DNA from: Usnea hakonensis
Taxonomy: Eukaryota > Ascomycota > Lecanoromycetes > Lecanorales > Parmeliaceae
Assembly (NCBI GenBank): GCA_013423325.1
Contig: BLJB01000298.1
Coordinates: 1-64,000, forward strand
DNA: 64,000 nt
Reading direction: 5' to 3'
The notes under the pieces are model-generated. The model saw nothing but the letters and a program-made list of their open reading frames with translations, had not been told where the DNA came from and did no database searches. Numbering within the stretch: the first letter of the stretch is position 1; each line of letters opens with the position of its first letter. Positions 32,213-44,413 of this stretch are shown here, one piece after another. A program made the position numbers and the translations under genes.

Positions 32213-33929
32213 GACAACCTGATTAGCTAGACCTTCCTTCGAGGATAGACGCTCAGCTGCTTGGTTCGAGACACAACCCTCATTTATCAGTGCATTGAAA
32301 CTTACTAGAGCCCTAGAAGTTGTAAGAGTTGGGCGAATTGTGCCACTTGGAAAAAATGTTCACAACTCAAGACCCATCTCTGGCAAAGGGAATGGAACGC
32401 TTGTCAGCATCTGAGCCCCAAAATCAACATCGGGCTGAAGAAAGAAGCAAGCTAATCCATATTTCCGGGCCCGAAAAGACGGCTCATTCGCCTCAACCAA
32501 GGATTCTTCTTTGCCTTACACCACTCTGTCGCAGTACTGTCATTCTTAGTCGTTTCAAGGACTAGTCTGCTGCCATCTCATGCCCTGTTGCTCTAATCGA
32601 CGCCCTTGGAGCCCTTTCTTGTTGTTGTTGCATGAAAGACTGATCGCTTGAGGAAGAAAATTCGACAGGGATCTAATCGGTTCGAGCTTCTTTCTGGGAC
32701 CAAACGATAGCCGTAGATGCAAGCATCTATTAGTCTCCAGACTGAACACCTGTCTCTGATTTACGTTCTTGTAGCCAGCGACGCATGCGCTGAGAGTAGC
32801 AGCTCCCTAATTTTTCTACTTGAAGATAAATCCTAGGCACTAGCTATTGCATTTAAAGTAGTGTCTGCACTACAAGGACATGTTACACAGAGACTGTGAT
32901 ACTGCTTGTGCTATGTATCATCATCTCAATTGAAGGATCAAGATGAAAGCTTGGTTTTGGCCCACCAATCATCAGGGTTAGAGCCTTAGGGTTGGCAACA
33001 AACGAGGCTCACGAGCCCTATGAAAGGGTGTCCCCGGAGCCCTTCAGAAGTCCTTCGATAGGGCTCCCATGATGATACATGGGGCACAGAGCGGTCCCAC
33101 TTTCGCCCTGATGTTGATGATGATGATGATGACAATGCGTCGAGTATTCCTGAGACAAACGTCACATGCTCAGGCTCGGATCAGATCACTGCCATTTGTC
33201 GTAAGTAGCGGGATTTGAAGTTGCGTTGATCTCTGCCAGATGATATGGGGGCACAAACCAAGGCTTCAGCGGGCTGCTCATTTTCGTCAGAGCCCTGCCT
33301 GACGCCGGATGATCCTTCCATAATTTCCCGTCGTACCAAAAAAGTCTCCGGCCACACAATCTACACGCCAAGCTTTCGCCCCCACACCAGGTGTTGGTAA
33401 GGAGTAGAACCAGCCTTATTCGACCACTGCAAGAGATTCGTAATTCGTATTCCCAATCCGCAATGTAAAGGTCGTTATTCAGAGCGACGGTATCACGCCC
33501 TAAATACGACACAAAATAGCTTGATGGTTGGTAGTCAATCTGTCGTAGGAAAAGGGTCCACACCACCACAAATACTCATCACTAAAACCTCGTCCTTAGC
33601 TGCATGCACCAGGACAATCACTGCATGAGAGCTACATCTCACCTTCCCAAAAGGGTCGTAAGCCTGCATACAGCCAACCTGCAGAATCCAATGAAGGGCC
33701 CGAGATTCCCGCTTTTGTTCCAGGCTTATGCCTGTGCTCATGCAAGTTCATGCGTCAGATTCCAACTTTTTGTCCTTTTAAGGCCCACACGGGAGATGGA
33801 CGAATCGTTCTCTGGGGGCGATGTGATAGCGATGGTGATGGTGTGTAGATTAGTGTCCTACATGAATCCTTGGGAAGAGATTATGGTAAAATTGGAGGCA
33901 TGACGCACTCATAAAAAGCGATGGAAGGA
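32213..33929. other. Intergenic, unassigned frames
   Basis: This is a 1.7 kb stretch upstream of the C2H2-protease gene. Minus-strand frames at 33186-33569 (127 codons) and 33535-33741 overlap, but I could not join them by a phase-consistent intron, and neither has a domain. A (GAT)n run lies at 33114-33132. Nothing else is recognised. Confidence 0.35.
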
Positions 33930-34850
33930 TGTCAGGTCCTGCTTTGAGTACCTTAGCGGAAGGCTATGTGATGCTAGTACGGTACCGCTACAGTAGTCTA
34001 TTTTTAGACCGTCTGATGACGGTTGTACAGTAGAAATACTAGAAAACCGTAGTTTGAAAAAGACGTTTTATATAATTAACAGTTATACTAAAAGAATGGT
34101 ATTATTACGGTTATTTTAAGAGTACGTATTCGATATGTAAGCTATAGTGGTGTTGTTACGATAGTATTTCATAAACGGTAGGGATACCAAGATATAATGC
34201 CAAGCCTACCAAGCCAAGTACTCGGAAGTAGTCGCGAGGAGACTATATCAACGTCGTATTAAATTTGACTTCAGATTCGGTCGATTTAGCCAATTTTCTC
34301 GCGGGGGTAACTCCGGGGGTACTCACGACCGCAATGTTGGGGGATTGGTCTATAGGGGTGCTGGTCTCCAGGGGTGTTGTTCTCTAGGGGTGTTAGTGTA
34401 TCAGGGTCCAAGTTTCTGTATTGGCGCTAGTGAAATAAATTACTCTACGTGTCGCTATAAAGTAACCGTTTTTTATAATCTACGTTAGTAGAAAAGGACC
34501 GTCTGATGACGAGAGTCTTTTGAAAATACCGTTTCTATGTATAACCGTAATGACACCGTACTCTACCGTGTTGACACCGTTACATAATCCCAGCAAAAAG
34601 CGCTAAGGTAGGTGGTGAGGACGCGAGAAGTTTTGCCAAGAGACGCTAAGATGCATCGGGCTAGAGGGATTAAAACTCAGCACTTGGGTATGCCGTCCGT
34701 AGACGTTATTGGGGAAGTGAATATGCATTGAGTACATACGGTATGTGTCTGTCTGCCCCTCTTAGAGGCGTAGATGTCTTCTGATAATGTACGGTTAGCG
34801 AACGCGGATCCGGAAAGATGTCGTACGTAGATATCACTAGTAAATGTTGT
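33930..34850. repeat. RIP-like degenerate repeat island
   Basis: About 0.9 kb with base use unlike its surroundings: TA steps (GTA, TAC, CTA, TAG) are very common and CA/TG steps are scarce, while ACG and CCG remain. That is the signature left by CpA-to-TpA repeat-induced point mutation. The 15-mer GACCGTCTGATGACG occurs twice (about 34010 and 34499), and GGGGTGYTG units repeat between 34310 and 34400. No coding remnant is readable. It is probably a dead transposon lying against the 3' side of xanA. Confidence 0.5.
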
Positions 34851-34994
34851 ATTTACATCAAAGCAGAAGAACTATATATCGCTCGGAAAAGATAGGAGAG
34901 TCCAAGGTTGAGAGAAAAGCACAGCAAAAGCAAAGCCCAAGCCCGAAGCAAGACACTGGCACAGATAAACAGAGAATTCTGGATCTCACACACT

Positions 34995-36263
34995 CTAAGC
35001 ACCCACCGGTCCTTCGCTCGCAGCCATGTTGCACTGCCTAAATAGCCTAACCTCATCCTCCCTAAAGGCTCCAACGACCGAATGCAGCACCCCCTGGTTA
35101 TTGAACAGCACCATATCACCCTCCTCCCAGTCGTGTGCATACACCAAGTTCGGGCTGATTCCGGGCCTCTGCAATCTATGCACAATCTCTCGCACCGTTT
35201 TCAGATCTTCGATGACCTCGCCGCTTGCAAGGTGGATTTTGCGCACGGCTGAAGGGTGGATCTGGACGGCTAATTGGCCAGTGACGGGATTCTTCCACAC
35301 CATTGGTAGGATTTGCACCTTTGATGCATCGATTGGGGGGAGCTCAGAGTCGGGGATTTCGAGATTGTCGGAAAACAGGCCGAGCCCGTCAGAGCGCGAC
35401 TTGGCCGCGCTCATCCAGATGTACGGGTGGGCGGCATATTCGATGCGACTGGTTCGCACGAATTCTTTGTCCGCCTCGGAAAGGATGTTGTACATTTTGT
35501 ATCCGCTTACGAAAGCCGTGGTGCCTAGCGGAACATCCAACTCATCACCTGTCCCATCATCGTAGCGCAAGGTCTGTCGTCTGCCCTTTGGCACCGATAC
35601 CGCCAGCAGAGAAGTCACCTTTGGCGGGTCAAGGTCGTAAAGCGCAGCATCAATGTGCCAGCGGTAGAACCGCGTATGCGTGAGATCGTCTTCTTCGGGA
35701 ATAGGATGCTTGTGGAATTTCTTGTGGTGAGGGTGCACGAGCTTGATGTTGGATAGACCTTCGTACTCAGGCACTAGACCATTGCCAATGATTTGTACTT
35801 CTGGCTGGTGTGGGACGGTCTTGAGATCCGGGTGCAGGATGCTACGTTTAGCGTCGAGAGTCTTGCCGTGGCCATAGCCAATGGCGGAAGGGTCGAAGCG
35901 GTGGGTCAACTCATATTGGGCTTTGGGTGAGCTGAAAGCTTGGTTCTTGAGAACAACTACGTGGCGTCTGTAGAGTGCGTCACGGATGAGGGCGAATTCA
36001 TGATCTGCGGGGCGTATGTTAGCATTATTTGGAATGGATTTCAAAGTTGAGGATACTTACCGAGGAGGTTACCGTTCCACGGAGTGCTCCCTGAATTGCG
36101 CCCATCCTTTGCTACTTCATAGATCGCATGATCTTCACTTACCTGTCAAGTTCTCCAAATCCACGTTCTCAATGACTGCGCCGAAATCTACGTCAGACGA
36201 AGGCATTGAAATAGGATGAATGGAAATTGGCTGAGGGCTAAGAGTCATAGTTGATGTAGGCAT
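34995..36263 (-). CDS. xanA: Xanthine/alpha-ketoglutarate-dependent dioxygenase (XanA)
   Basis: Exons 36263-36143, 36090-36061 (a 30-nt microexon) and 36004-34995 give 386 residues in frame. The protein matches the fungal XanA branch of the TauD/TfdA family: Fe(II)- and 2-oxoglutarate-dependent hydroxylation of xanthine to uric acid, a route to use purines without xanthine dehydrogenase. Visible motifs are the FELIRDALY-type block, YGHGKTLDAKRSILHPDL, the metal-binding WHIDAALYDL with His167 and Asp169, and the distal His358 in GVLHSVVGAF. The segments GRRQTLRYDDGTGDELDVP and QIHPSAVRKIHL are also nearly invariant in XanA. The length is normal. The gene lies 145 bases from a RIP-like island yet is intact. 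Confidence 0.94.
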
Positions 36264-38898
36264 TTTCAGATGACTGGTTCCAAACTGTACAAAGTTATTA
36301 CTGTCCAGTAGTGGTAGTTGAGTTGATTGAGCTTGAGAAAAGATGATTCTTGTGTAGGAAGGGTAGTCGTTTAAATAGGTTGATAGCATGTCGGAGAGCG
36401 CCCGAATCCTAGCACCGTCCTCTGTCTAAGTACCTCGTCCTCAGATTACTCCATGTGATAGACGCCCGGAAGTCGCCTATTCTTTCTTAGTTGAAAGGTA
36501 ATCGGTGGGGCAACCCGGATTTCCGGGTCTAGCCGTTAAAGTAAGGAAGCGGTCCGTGAAATTACTGCAGCCTTAAAAAAAGTGGCGTTAAATAACGTTG
36601 TCGATCATATTATTATTGAGTAAAGATAGCAGAACAAAAGACGGCAGAAACACCTGCGACGTCAGCTCTTGCATCAAGAATGCCGAGCTTCCGCTCCAAC
36701 GCCACAAAAGCTGAAGTAAGAGCAAAGTTACCAAAGCAGGATGAGAAGAAAGATAACGATGACTGGGCCAGATTTGAAGTGATACAATCTTTCATCTTCC
36801 AACCCATCAAGCAGCATGTGCTGAAACAAGGGCACAGACAGATTCAATGTACTTGTGGAAGACGCAGATCACTTTGGACCTCAAAACTTCTTGGAGTAAT
36901 CTGCGGACCGAAGATAAAGAAAAGGCCTTGTTGATCCTGGATAAACAATGCGGAGGCATGAGTCCGGGTTGGGGAGATTATAAACGACCAGTGATAGAAT
37001 GGCGACTTTACAACCTGCATCGATCGGCGATCAAAGCTGAGAATCGTAGACAAGCTAGTGCCGGTAATAGTTGATCTTTTTTTGAATATTTCACACAATA
37101 CAGCAATACAGCAATACCAGATCATCAGCAGAGACTAACCTGTGGCCTCGGCAGATGCCGCCTCGGCCACACACAAACCAGTACCCGGTCCAGAATCATC
37201 GACTGCCATGTATGACCCTGTGAGAGAAGCATCAAGAGGTTCCCGGCATTAGTCTCAGCGGTAGATATCAGGATGGCGTTGGACTTTACAGGCATTGCGA
37301 GTCAATTATACGTACTCGCTTTTTCAAATTCAATCATGAACAGCATCAACTACTCGATCGCGTGGACGACGCTTTCCGTTTCACGTTGACTTGTAATTGT
37401 GGTGGGTAGCTCTGCAAGATTGTCGACTAGGCTAGCACCAATGCATGAATCTGTATTCTGGCGTGCCAGTATCTCTCATATGCAACATTAAAATTTTATG
37501 CAACTCTCTCTGTTTTCATTTGTGTGTGTCATACTTATCGGCTATTCCATGCATTCCAAACTTCGGAGACCGCCGGTTGACTGAGACCGAGCCAAAAGTG
37601 TGGAAGCGGACCTTTCTCCAAGATGTATGGTTCATTATCATAGCTGATTTTGTGGAGATCGCACAAGAGGCGACGAATCGAAATGGAATGTCTCTCGGAA
37701 GGAAAATGAACCATTCTTCTTTGTATTTTGCTAGAAGAATCTCGGCAAAGTACCGTGTCTCAACAAGACATTATTAGGAAGAACATTCCAAGAAGCCGCC
37801 TTACATGCAGCGTTGAAGTAAGACAAATCATAGCAGACGAATCGAGAGAGTCGCACCTTATGTAGGCATTGGCGGGATGTCTTTCCTGGCTGTGAGGGTC
37901 ATGGGGTCTGGCTAGACTGAGATCACATCATTGGTCAGTACCTTTTCACGTTTGTACGATGAAAGAAGTCTTGTGTCGTCATAGATTCTTCGCGCCAAGT
38001 CTTTGAGAGTATTGGGAGAATGTCTTTTCCGCAGATGAAAAGGAAGGTATCGTGTTGGCACATCTCGAAAGGACGAATCGATTACCCTAGACTTCTCAGG
38101 GATCATGCGCTTCTTACAGTCATAAATCAGATGGCTGGGAATGTGAAGTGGCTGGCATGGCTTGAAGAACATGTTCCAAGACGAGGATTCTGTTTTTTTG
38201 GAGGAAGTTCGCTCTTTGAGTGCGACTCGGGACCGGGAACACTCTTCCAAAACGGGAAATGGCTCCACACTTTCATTTTCATCGTACATAGACTTTCTCC
38301 TCAGACCTAAGTTCCGGACAGCCGTTTCACTCACATTCACCAAAGCGAATGCACTCTCAACAATCACAATAGCACCCCAACCCAGGCCCCCGCGACCCTC
38401 CGTCGATCACGCCTCGTCAACCCACAACCTTGTTCCACCTAAAATCTCAACACGCCATCCCAACATCCCAATCCTCTCACCCATAGCAAACCAAAGCAAA
38501 AGCCGACAACGACACTTGCTCCCTGGCAGGCTTGACAGTATACCCAAAATAGCTTTCTTCACGCCAAGGGGAGCGAATGCGCAGAAGGCACTGACTCGAG
38601 GATTTCTGCAACATATGTATTGGATGGGTGCGGTCCTAATTCAGATTTGTTAAGCGCAGCTGATAGAAGTGCTGTCCTACGATACTCGCTCCGCACTACT
38701 AGGTACTTCGACTTTTGATGAAACAAGAGGGGCGGGTCGGATTTGCTGCTTGGTATATGGGCATCGCTTCACAGCTCGCGAAGGCGATGGGCGCCTGGAA
38801 CCTTGGGCGAACGTCAAGAGATTTCAGATTGAATCAGCTTCTGTCGGCGTGGCGTCTAGCCTCATGCTTGTCTCTATAATCGTTCCTCGAGAAGGTCT
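36264..38898. other. 2.6 kb intergenic with unassigned frames
   Basis: Frames of possible interest are 36680-36934 (plus, 84 codons), 36847-37074 (plus, in another frame, with a plausible EDKEKALLILDKQCGGMSP segment) and 37912-38367 (minus, 151 codons, no internal ATG until residue 27). I could not splice these into a coherent gene. The first two may be pieces of one small gene or of an eroded one. A C-rich tract at 38365-38470 is present. No repeat or RNA gene is recognised. Confidence 0.35.
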
Positions 38899-41800
38899 TC
38901 ATGGAGGGATGCGGCAAGAAAATCGCACTTTCTCGTGTTTCTCTCTTCGATGCCTCTTGTACCTGCATATTTTCTCGAAGTCATGGTTGCAATCTTTGCA
39001 GAAGGTTTTCTGGAGAGGGAGCGAGCGCTTGGGCTGTTCTTTATCAGGGGCTTGTAGAGGTGGGCTTGAGGTGCTATATCGCATTAGAGATGTCCTAAGA
39101 TGCAGTCGAGCAAGACTCACAGGGTGGGTAGTTCCATGCTTGAATCCACAGCATCAATTGAATTGAACGAGATGGAAATAGGTGAGCTGACAGGGTAGTT
39201 TATCAAAGATGGGCCATCATCGGATGTAGTCGTTCCCTCCGTGGATTTCTCAGTCTCAAGGATCTGGGCATATAATCTTGGGCGTGGAGTGTTAGGTACT
39301 ATCGTCAATGTGTGGCTCAAGCCGAGGTAAGATTCAAGGACTTGATATCGTTCTTGAAGAGCATAGGATGGCTCCCACAGAGTGCAGGCTTGAATGAGGC
39401 AGTCTCGGAAGTGTCTGCATCCGTGTTCGGTTGGGGATACCTGGCATGGTTAGGACATACGGAATCAGCAGCTGAGCGCGCTTCGCCGGACTCTTACATG
39501 TGAGAAGTCCTGTGTCGCAAGTAAATTTGTCAGATCTTGAAATGTTCTGAGCTGAGCGGTTTCGCTAGCGGTATATGCGGCACGCTTGATCGATTCGATA
39601 GCCTGCCTTGCAGGCTGGATTTCTGAAACAACCGCCATAAACATATGCTCGACAGCGTTGATCATACTCTGTTTTTGTCCGTGGAATAGAATACCTTCCG
39701 ATGTCGATGATATTGAGCTTTGAAGGTTTCCCTGGTCAATCAGCAACCCTAGATTACCCGTGGTTAGCTCGCTATGATATTTAGCTGCGATTCAAGAAAA
39801 ATAGAAGCCCCCACCTAGCAGAAAAGTGATGATGATGCAGAAGACGGCCCCTGCCATTAGAAGTCGCACAAGTGGTTTGGTTGACCAAAGACGCTGGTCA
39901 TTACTTATGGCCTCCCTGATTGGGATATCAGGGATTGACAATGGGAGAGGCTCTCGATCCTTGTACCAGGCGAAGTCATGAGCACCGCAGCTCATATGGG
40001 GTGGCCCATCGGTTGATGTTCTGGCTTGTTCATCGTGGATCTCGGCATGTCGCGTTGAAAACTTATGGATTCGCCATTGCTCTTGACTGGCCAATAATCG
40101 ACCGTCGCCATGGCTGCTATCGTCAAAGCTATCGCCCAGGTTCTGCAATAAACCATAGGCAAGATCGCAAAATTCTTTCAAGGTCGAAGGATCCGGTCGT
40201 GGGATTGGTATGGCGTCAAGGTTGACATGCCATATGCTTGCAACAGCATTTCTGAATTGAGCCAAAGAGCGCCAATCATTCTCAAACAGCATCTGCCATC
40301 GTCCCAGGTCTTCCGAAAAATCGAGGGTTTTGCAATGCCTCGCTCGCTCGTCAAATCGTAAAGGTATTTGCGACTGCTCGTAGTTTCTTGGGGAAACGTT
40401 ACTTGTAGCGAATGACATAGCCTTTGCAATGGCCAGAAACCATATGGTTTCGCTGACATTTGAAGGCAGTTGGCCTTTGCAAAGGCCACGGAGAACACCA
40501 AGACCATCTTCGAATGCCTTTCTTCGATGACCACAGTACTCCTCGATCCATGACTGAGCGCAGCGAGTGATCCCAAGATATTCTTGGCGAAATGCAGAAT
40601 GAAAACGACGGAGTCTGCGTTGCTGCGTATTTTCACATTGGTGGTTGTGCGCTTTGACTGCTCCTCTACTAGCCAGAAATTTGAGTAGTCCCTCATCTGC
40701 AGATTTGTTGGAGTGGCTCTTCAGACTAATGGCCAGGTGGTGCGGGTCCACTCCGTGGTAAATCAGAGACTTGGCAATAATCCAATGGTCTATGGTGTCC
40801 TCTAGCCAAACGTATTCAATTCGGGCACCCCGAGACAGCAAGAGATTGATCACATTGCTGTTGCCAGCATATATGGCCGATCTGAGTGGTAACCCTAGTC
40901 CAGGCTTCGTCAATCCAATACCATCAACTTCGGCGCCGTAGTCCAATAGGAAAGACACTGTGTCTTCGTGCCCAACATTGATCGCTTCCACGAGAGCTTT
41001 TGCCAATAAGATTTTTTCCGCTTTTTCGATAAAGCGCTTTTTTTCTTTCTGTCCTCTGTGGAGTTCCTCGTGGCCTCCCCGAGCTGCCTGACACCATTGT
41101 GAGCGTACCTTCAGCACCTTCCAGCGAGCCGATTCGGACAGCATGCTAGTCCATGGGAGCAAGTCCACAGTGTCCCAAATTCCTTTCTGTGGGTTGTGAG
41201 AGCTCGGGTATGATAAGTCCCGGTCATCATAACCGTCGCTATAGGAAGTTTCGAGCAGATCGATGTTTTCTTTTGTCCATGATGAATGGAACTTCTTCCA
41301 TCGTTCATATGAAAGGTATCCTTCATCGTACAGACGCTGGTAACAAAAGCTTGTGAAGACTCGAGGGTCATTGAGTAGACTCTCGATGAGCAGACTCAAT
41401 CCTGCCTCCAGTCTATCCGCTTCAGGTGCGACGAGGACTCCGTAGAGGAACCAGCTTCTCTTCGTCTCTTGGAATGCGCGAAAGTATTTCTCCAGAAGAT
41501 CAAGGTGTTCCAACAAACGAAACCCGTTGCTGGTCTCGTTACGTGTAATTGGAAGAACTTCAGCCAACCACGAGCTGAGATAGTCTTGATGGGTTTCGAT
41601 GACCATCGTCGTACTGTTCTTTAAAACGGTAAACACATATCTCCCAGATGCTTCAAGAGAGTGACATGCGCAGCTTTGAGAACAATGCCTAGGCACGTTG
41701 ACATTGATGTAAGAGCGCCCACCGAAAGAGTCACCGATATATTGGCCCGGGTTACTACTCGTTTTAGCAGGCTTCTTAACCTAGCTAGCATGGTGCACGC

Positions 41801-41938
41801 TTACTCGTCGAACTCTTGGATCAAACGGTACAAAGGACCATGATCGACTCCAGGCTGATGATAAGGGCAGGAGACCTCAAATGTGTCTTTGGCAATGGTC
41901 TCACCAGCAGAGTCTTCTGACATGGAGCTTTTGTCCAT
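38899..41938 (-). CDS. Ankyrin-repeat, single-span membrane, C2H2 zinc-finger protein; frameshifted in the last finger
   Basis: Five exons can be joined in phase: 41938-41805, 41688-39815, 39748-39498, 39440-39121 and 39073-38899, giving 917 residues. After a short acidic N-terminus comes an HCSQSCACHSLEASGRYV block typical of fungal ankyrin proteins. Ankyrin-type hairpins (VSFLLDYGAEVDG, VINLLLSRGARIEY) lie at about residues 250-330. A hydrophobic span (LMAGAVFCIIITFLLGLLI) lies near residue 665. The C-terminus has a C2H2 finger (FCKDCNHDF ... YKRHRREKH). A second finger begins (FSCRIPP), but a TGA at 38899-38901 ends it. One base inserted after the TG would continue into KTFSRNDYRDKHEARRHAD, the standard continuation, which is open to 38834. 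So this is either a recent one-base deletion or a sequencing error. The 4th intron joins what otherwise look like two genes. A TATAAAA box lies upstream. Confidence 0.75.
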
Positions 41939-42908
41939 TGAGGTTGATGCTTCTGCGAATTGGCTGGTCAGCAGCGAAGTCAAGAATTCAAGGCGACATG
42001 CTCTACAAGAAAAGAATGGAAGATTGAAATGGCAGGATTGAGAGCATTTTATACTCTCTGGCCATCATATTTCACGAGGCAGATTCCTGAAGATGGCGGC
42101 CGCCGCATTTCAGCATCACTCCGCCTCAAGCTAGTCTAATTCTGGTTAACATTTAGGAATCTGACAAGGTCTTCTGCTCTTTCCATTCGGTCCCCAGAAA
42201 TCTTTTGTCTCTTTTCATGCAGTCAGACGATTCATTCGTGAGTCAAGAGGCAGCTTAATGATATTCTGGCTTGAAGCCCTGACGATCCGCTTTTTCCCCG
42301 CGATTCCTATTTTCTTTGGGCCGGGAAAAGTAGGTAGATGTAGGAGGCATTTCTATATTGGTAATCCTCAACCACTTCCACCAATAACGTACACATATTG
42401 CCGACTTTAGGCCCCTATGTGAGCAGTCCTCTACCTTTCGAGGAATTCCTAATTCCTAAATTCTGCTCCTATCTGAGGGTCTATGGCAGGATCCGAAATC
42501 GCAGGCATGGCACATATCCTGCATTAGCACGATTCCTCAAGAACTCTCGTGTGGGTTGAAGCAGTCATTTTGTGCTTTGGCTGAATTCCCAAAATTCTCC
42601 CTCAGCCGTGATGTCTTTTGTTCACCTACCTCCAATAACCTCGGGAGTAAATCTTCAGAATGTCAAAGTCTGTTGGAGAAATGGAGGGGCCTTCGCTTGC
42701 AGGAACCTGTATCTGGCGTCACCGTTGCTTCGTGGTAGTAGGAACCGATTCCTAAAATGCTCATCTATAAAGTGATGGGTATCGTCATTCTCTCTAAATC
42801 ACAGCTCGAGGTGTGATTTTTGTGACCTCGTTTTCCACTAGACTTACAAGTCCTTTCTCTTCATATCCTTGTGTCTTCCGTTACCAAGATCGAGTTCTTG
42901 TGGGGGAA
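41939..42908. other. Divergent intergenic region
   Basis: About 1 kb between the minus-strand ankyrin-TM-C2H2 gene and the plus-strand small gene starting at 42909. Apart from the TATA box I see repeated short GGAATTCC/AGGAATTC-like words near 42440-42455, and no gene, RNA or repeat family. Confidence 0.35.
42047..42053 (-). promoter_or_regulatory. TATAAAA box of the ankyrin-TM-C2H2 gene
   Basis: A perfect TATAAAA on the minus strand lies about 110 bases before the start codon at 41938. The leader between them contains a pyrimidine-rich stretch ending in TAG and a three-codon upstream ORF (ATG TCG CCT TGA) near 41998, which could damp translation. The box is inferred from sequence and spacing only. 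Confidence 0.5.
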
Positions 42909-43401
42909 ATGGTATCGACTGAAGATAGCCGCACCTCCGGTGACAAGTAAGATGTTCATCTTCTCATTGCTCGATTTCTGCGGTCCCATCCTATATCGCA
43001 TGCTGCATTGACACTGCGGACCCAGGAGGAATTTGAGCACGAGTCAGTCAACCGGGAAGTTGTCTGCTTCCCAAGCCAGCAGAGACAATTCTCCTGGAAC
43101 CCTCTCTACCCGGGCAACCGTAGGGACCGACTTGAGCCCCTCAAGTCGCTATTCCCGAGACTTCGCTGAGACGGAAACCTACCACACAGCATCAAGGGAC
43201 ATGCTTACTTACGGCATCGGATCATGGACGGATGCGAATGAATCCCATCGGGCAGCAGCAATCGATGATGTGGTGGAGGACAGCCAACCCGCTGAGCTTG
43301 TTGAGACAGCGTTCAATGAGCCGGCTGCGAAAGGCAAGGCCAATGAGCAGTCCGTGATTGCCGTTGGAGAGAGGGGATCTGATGGTGGTCAAAAGAAGTG
43401 A
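42909..43401 (+). CDS. Small hypothetical protein, Ser/Thr- and Glu-rich
   Basis: Two exons, 42909-42946 and 43026-43401, join in phase (K13 spans the junction) to give 137 residues. The sequence is hydrophilic and probably disordered: a Ser/Thr-rich N-terminal half (LSTSQSTGKLSASQAS, DLSPSSRYSRDF), a TASRDMLTYGIGSWTD segment that looks conserved in style, and an acidic DDVVEDSQPAELVET segment before a Lys/Gly-rich end. There is no signal peptide and no domain that I know. The clean GTAAG donor, CCAG acceptor and in-phase join support a real gene. Function is unknown. Confidence 0.6.
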
Positions 43402-44413
43402 GATTGTGAGCATGGTGGAGGATGAAATGCAGCCAAGAGCCACTTTGTTTTCCCGTCAGTGAGCTCAGGTCACCGTACCAATTACACCTCGCGATCTCGA
43501 TGAATGCTGTACTATAAGACAGCCTTTTGGTCTGACGTGAAGAATTTCCGCACAATATTGACAAGATGTGGCGACGAATTGTAAAATAGTCTTGCACACG
43601 GTGTGCCATTAGAAGGGCCTCATATCCACCACAATCACACCCTCAAACCCTTCCCCCGCCGCTCCCCATAACCCCGCAGGCCCAGAAACCGCCCGTTAAC
43701 AACCTTCTGCAAAACAAGAAACAACCAACCTTACCTCAGCGCAAAAACTCGCCACCCTTTCCAATTCTCAGCACACATGCAATAATCCGCTAGCGGGCGT
43801 CTCCACACCCTCCAGGCACCGCATCTGCATCATGATTAGCCAGAGCCGTACTATCGCAAGTCGTAGGACAGTGAAATATGACGACAACGTTTGATAGGGT
43901 TGGTTAGGGTTGAGGGTCTGGATCTGTGGGGCACGGTGGGGTTTCTTTGGTTCTGAGTTGATGAGCAAGGGCGGGTTGGGAGAGAATGTGTTATTAGGAA
44001 TGGTGCCCTTTTTTGATTCCTAATGGGGCGACGGTAACGAGACGGGGGGACATGCGAAGGGTATTATTGGACGTTTCGTTGGTGTTTACTTGAGCTTTTG
44101 GTCGCCGTATGGTGTGTTCGGAAGGCAAGGCGTCGAGGTGGGATTTTGGACGTCACGTATAAATTTCTTCTGGAAAGTTTTAGTCTAGTGAGCAATCTTA
44201 TACTTTTATTGTACAGCTCTTCTAATGACAAGATAATCTCAGAGAAAACTTTTTGAAAATTGTGAGAGGAGAGAAGCAATGCCACGCACTATCGTTCCGC
44301 TCATGCAAATTGAATGCAGCACTTTGTCTAGAGTGTCCTTCACGCTATGCCTCAAGCTATGTCCCCTAATCGTATTCTTACAGCCTTCCTCGACATCAAT
44401 GATTTTTCAGCTT
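43402..44413. other. Convergent intergenic region
   Basis: About 1 kb between the ends of the 42909 and 44414 genes. Several short minus-strand frames (43313-43609, 43768-43968, 44064-44285) have no domain. I see no repeat or RNA gene. Confidence 0.35.

Noticed and set aside
33186..33741. Minus-strand frames of 127 and 68 codons that might be one spliced gene
   Set aside because: The GTGAGA donor at the end of the first does not meet any acceptor that keeps phase with the second.
34008..34530. CTGATGA with nearby GAAA in two repeats, reminiscent of a hammerhead ribozyme core
   Set aside because: Stem II and stem III cannot be paired properly in either copy; ACCGT...ACGGT simply forms a short hairpin.
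37912..38367. Minus-strand 151-codon frame next to the ankyrin-TM-C2H2 gene
   Set aside because: No ATG near its start, no domain, and it does not splice to the gene upstream, which already has its stop.
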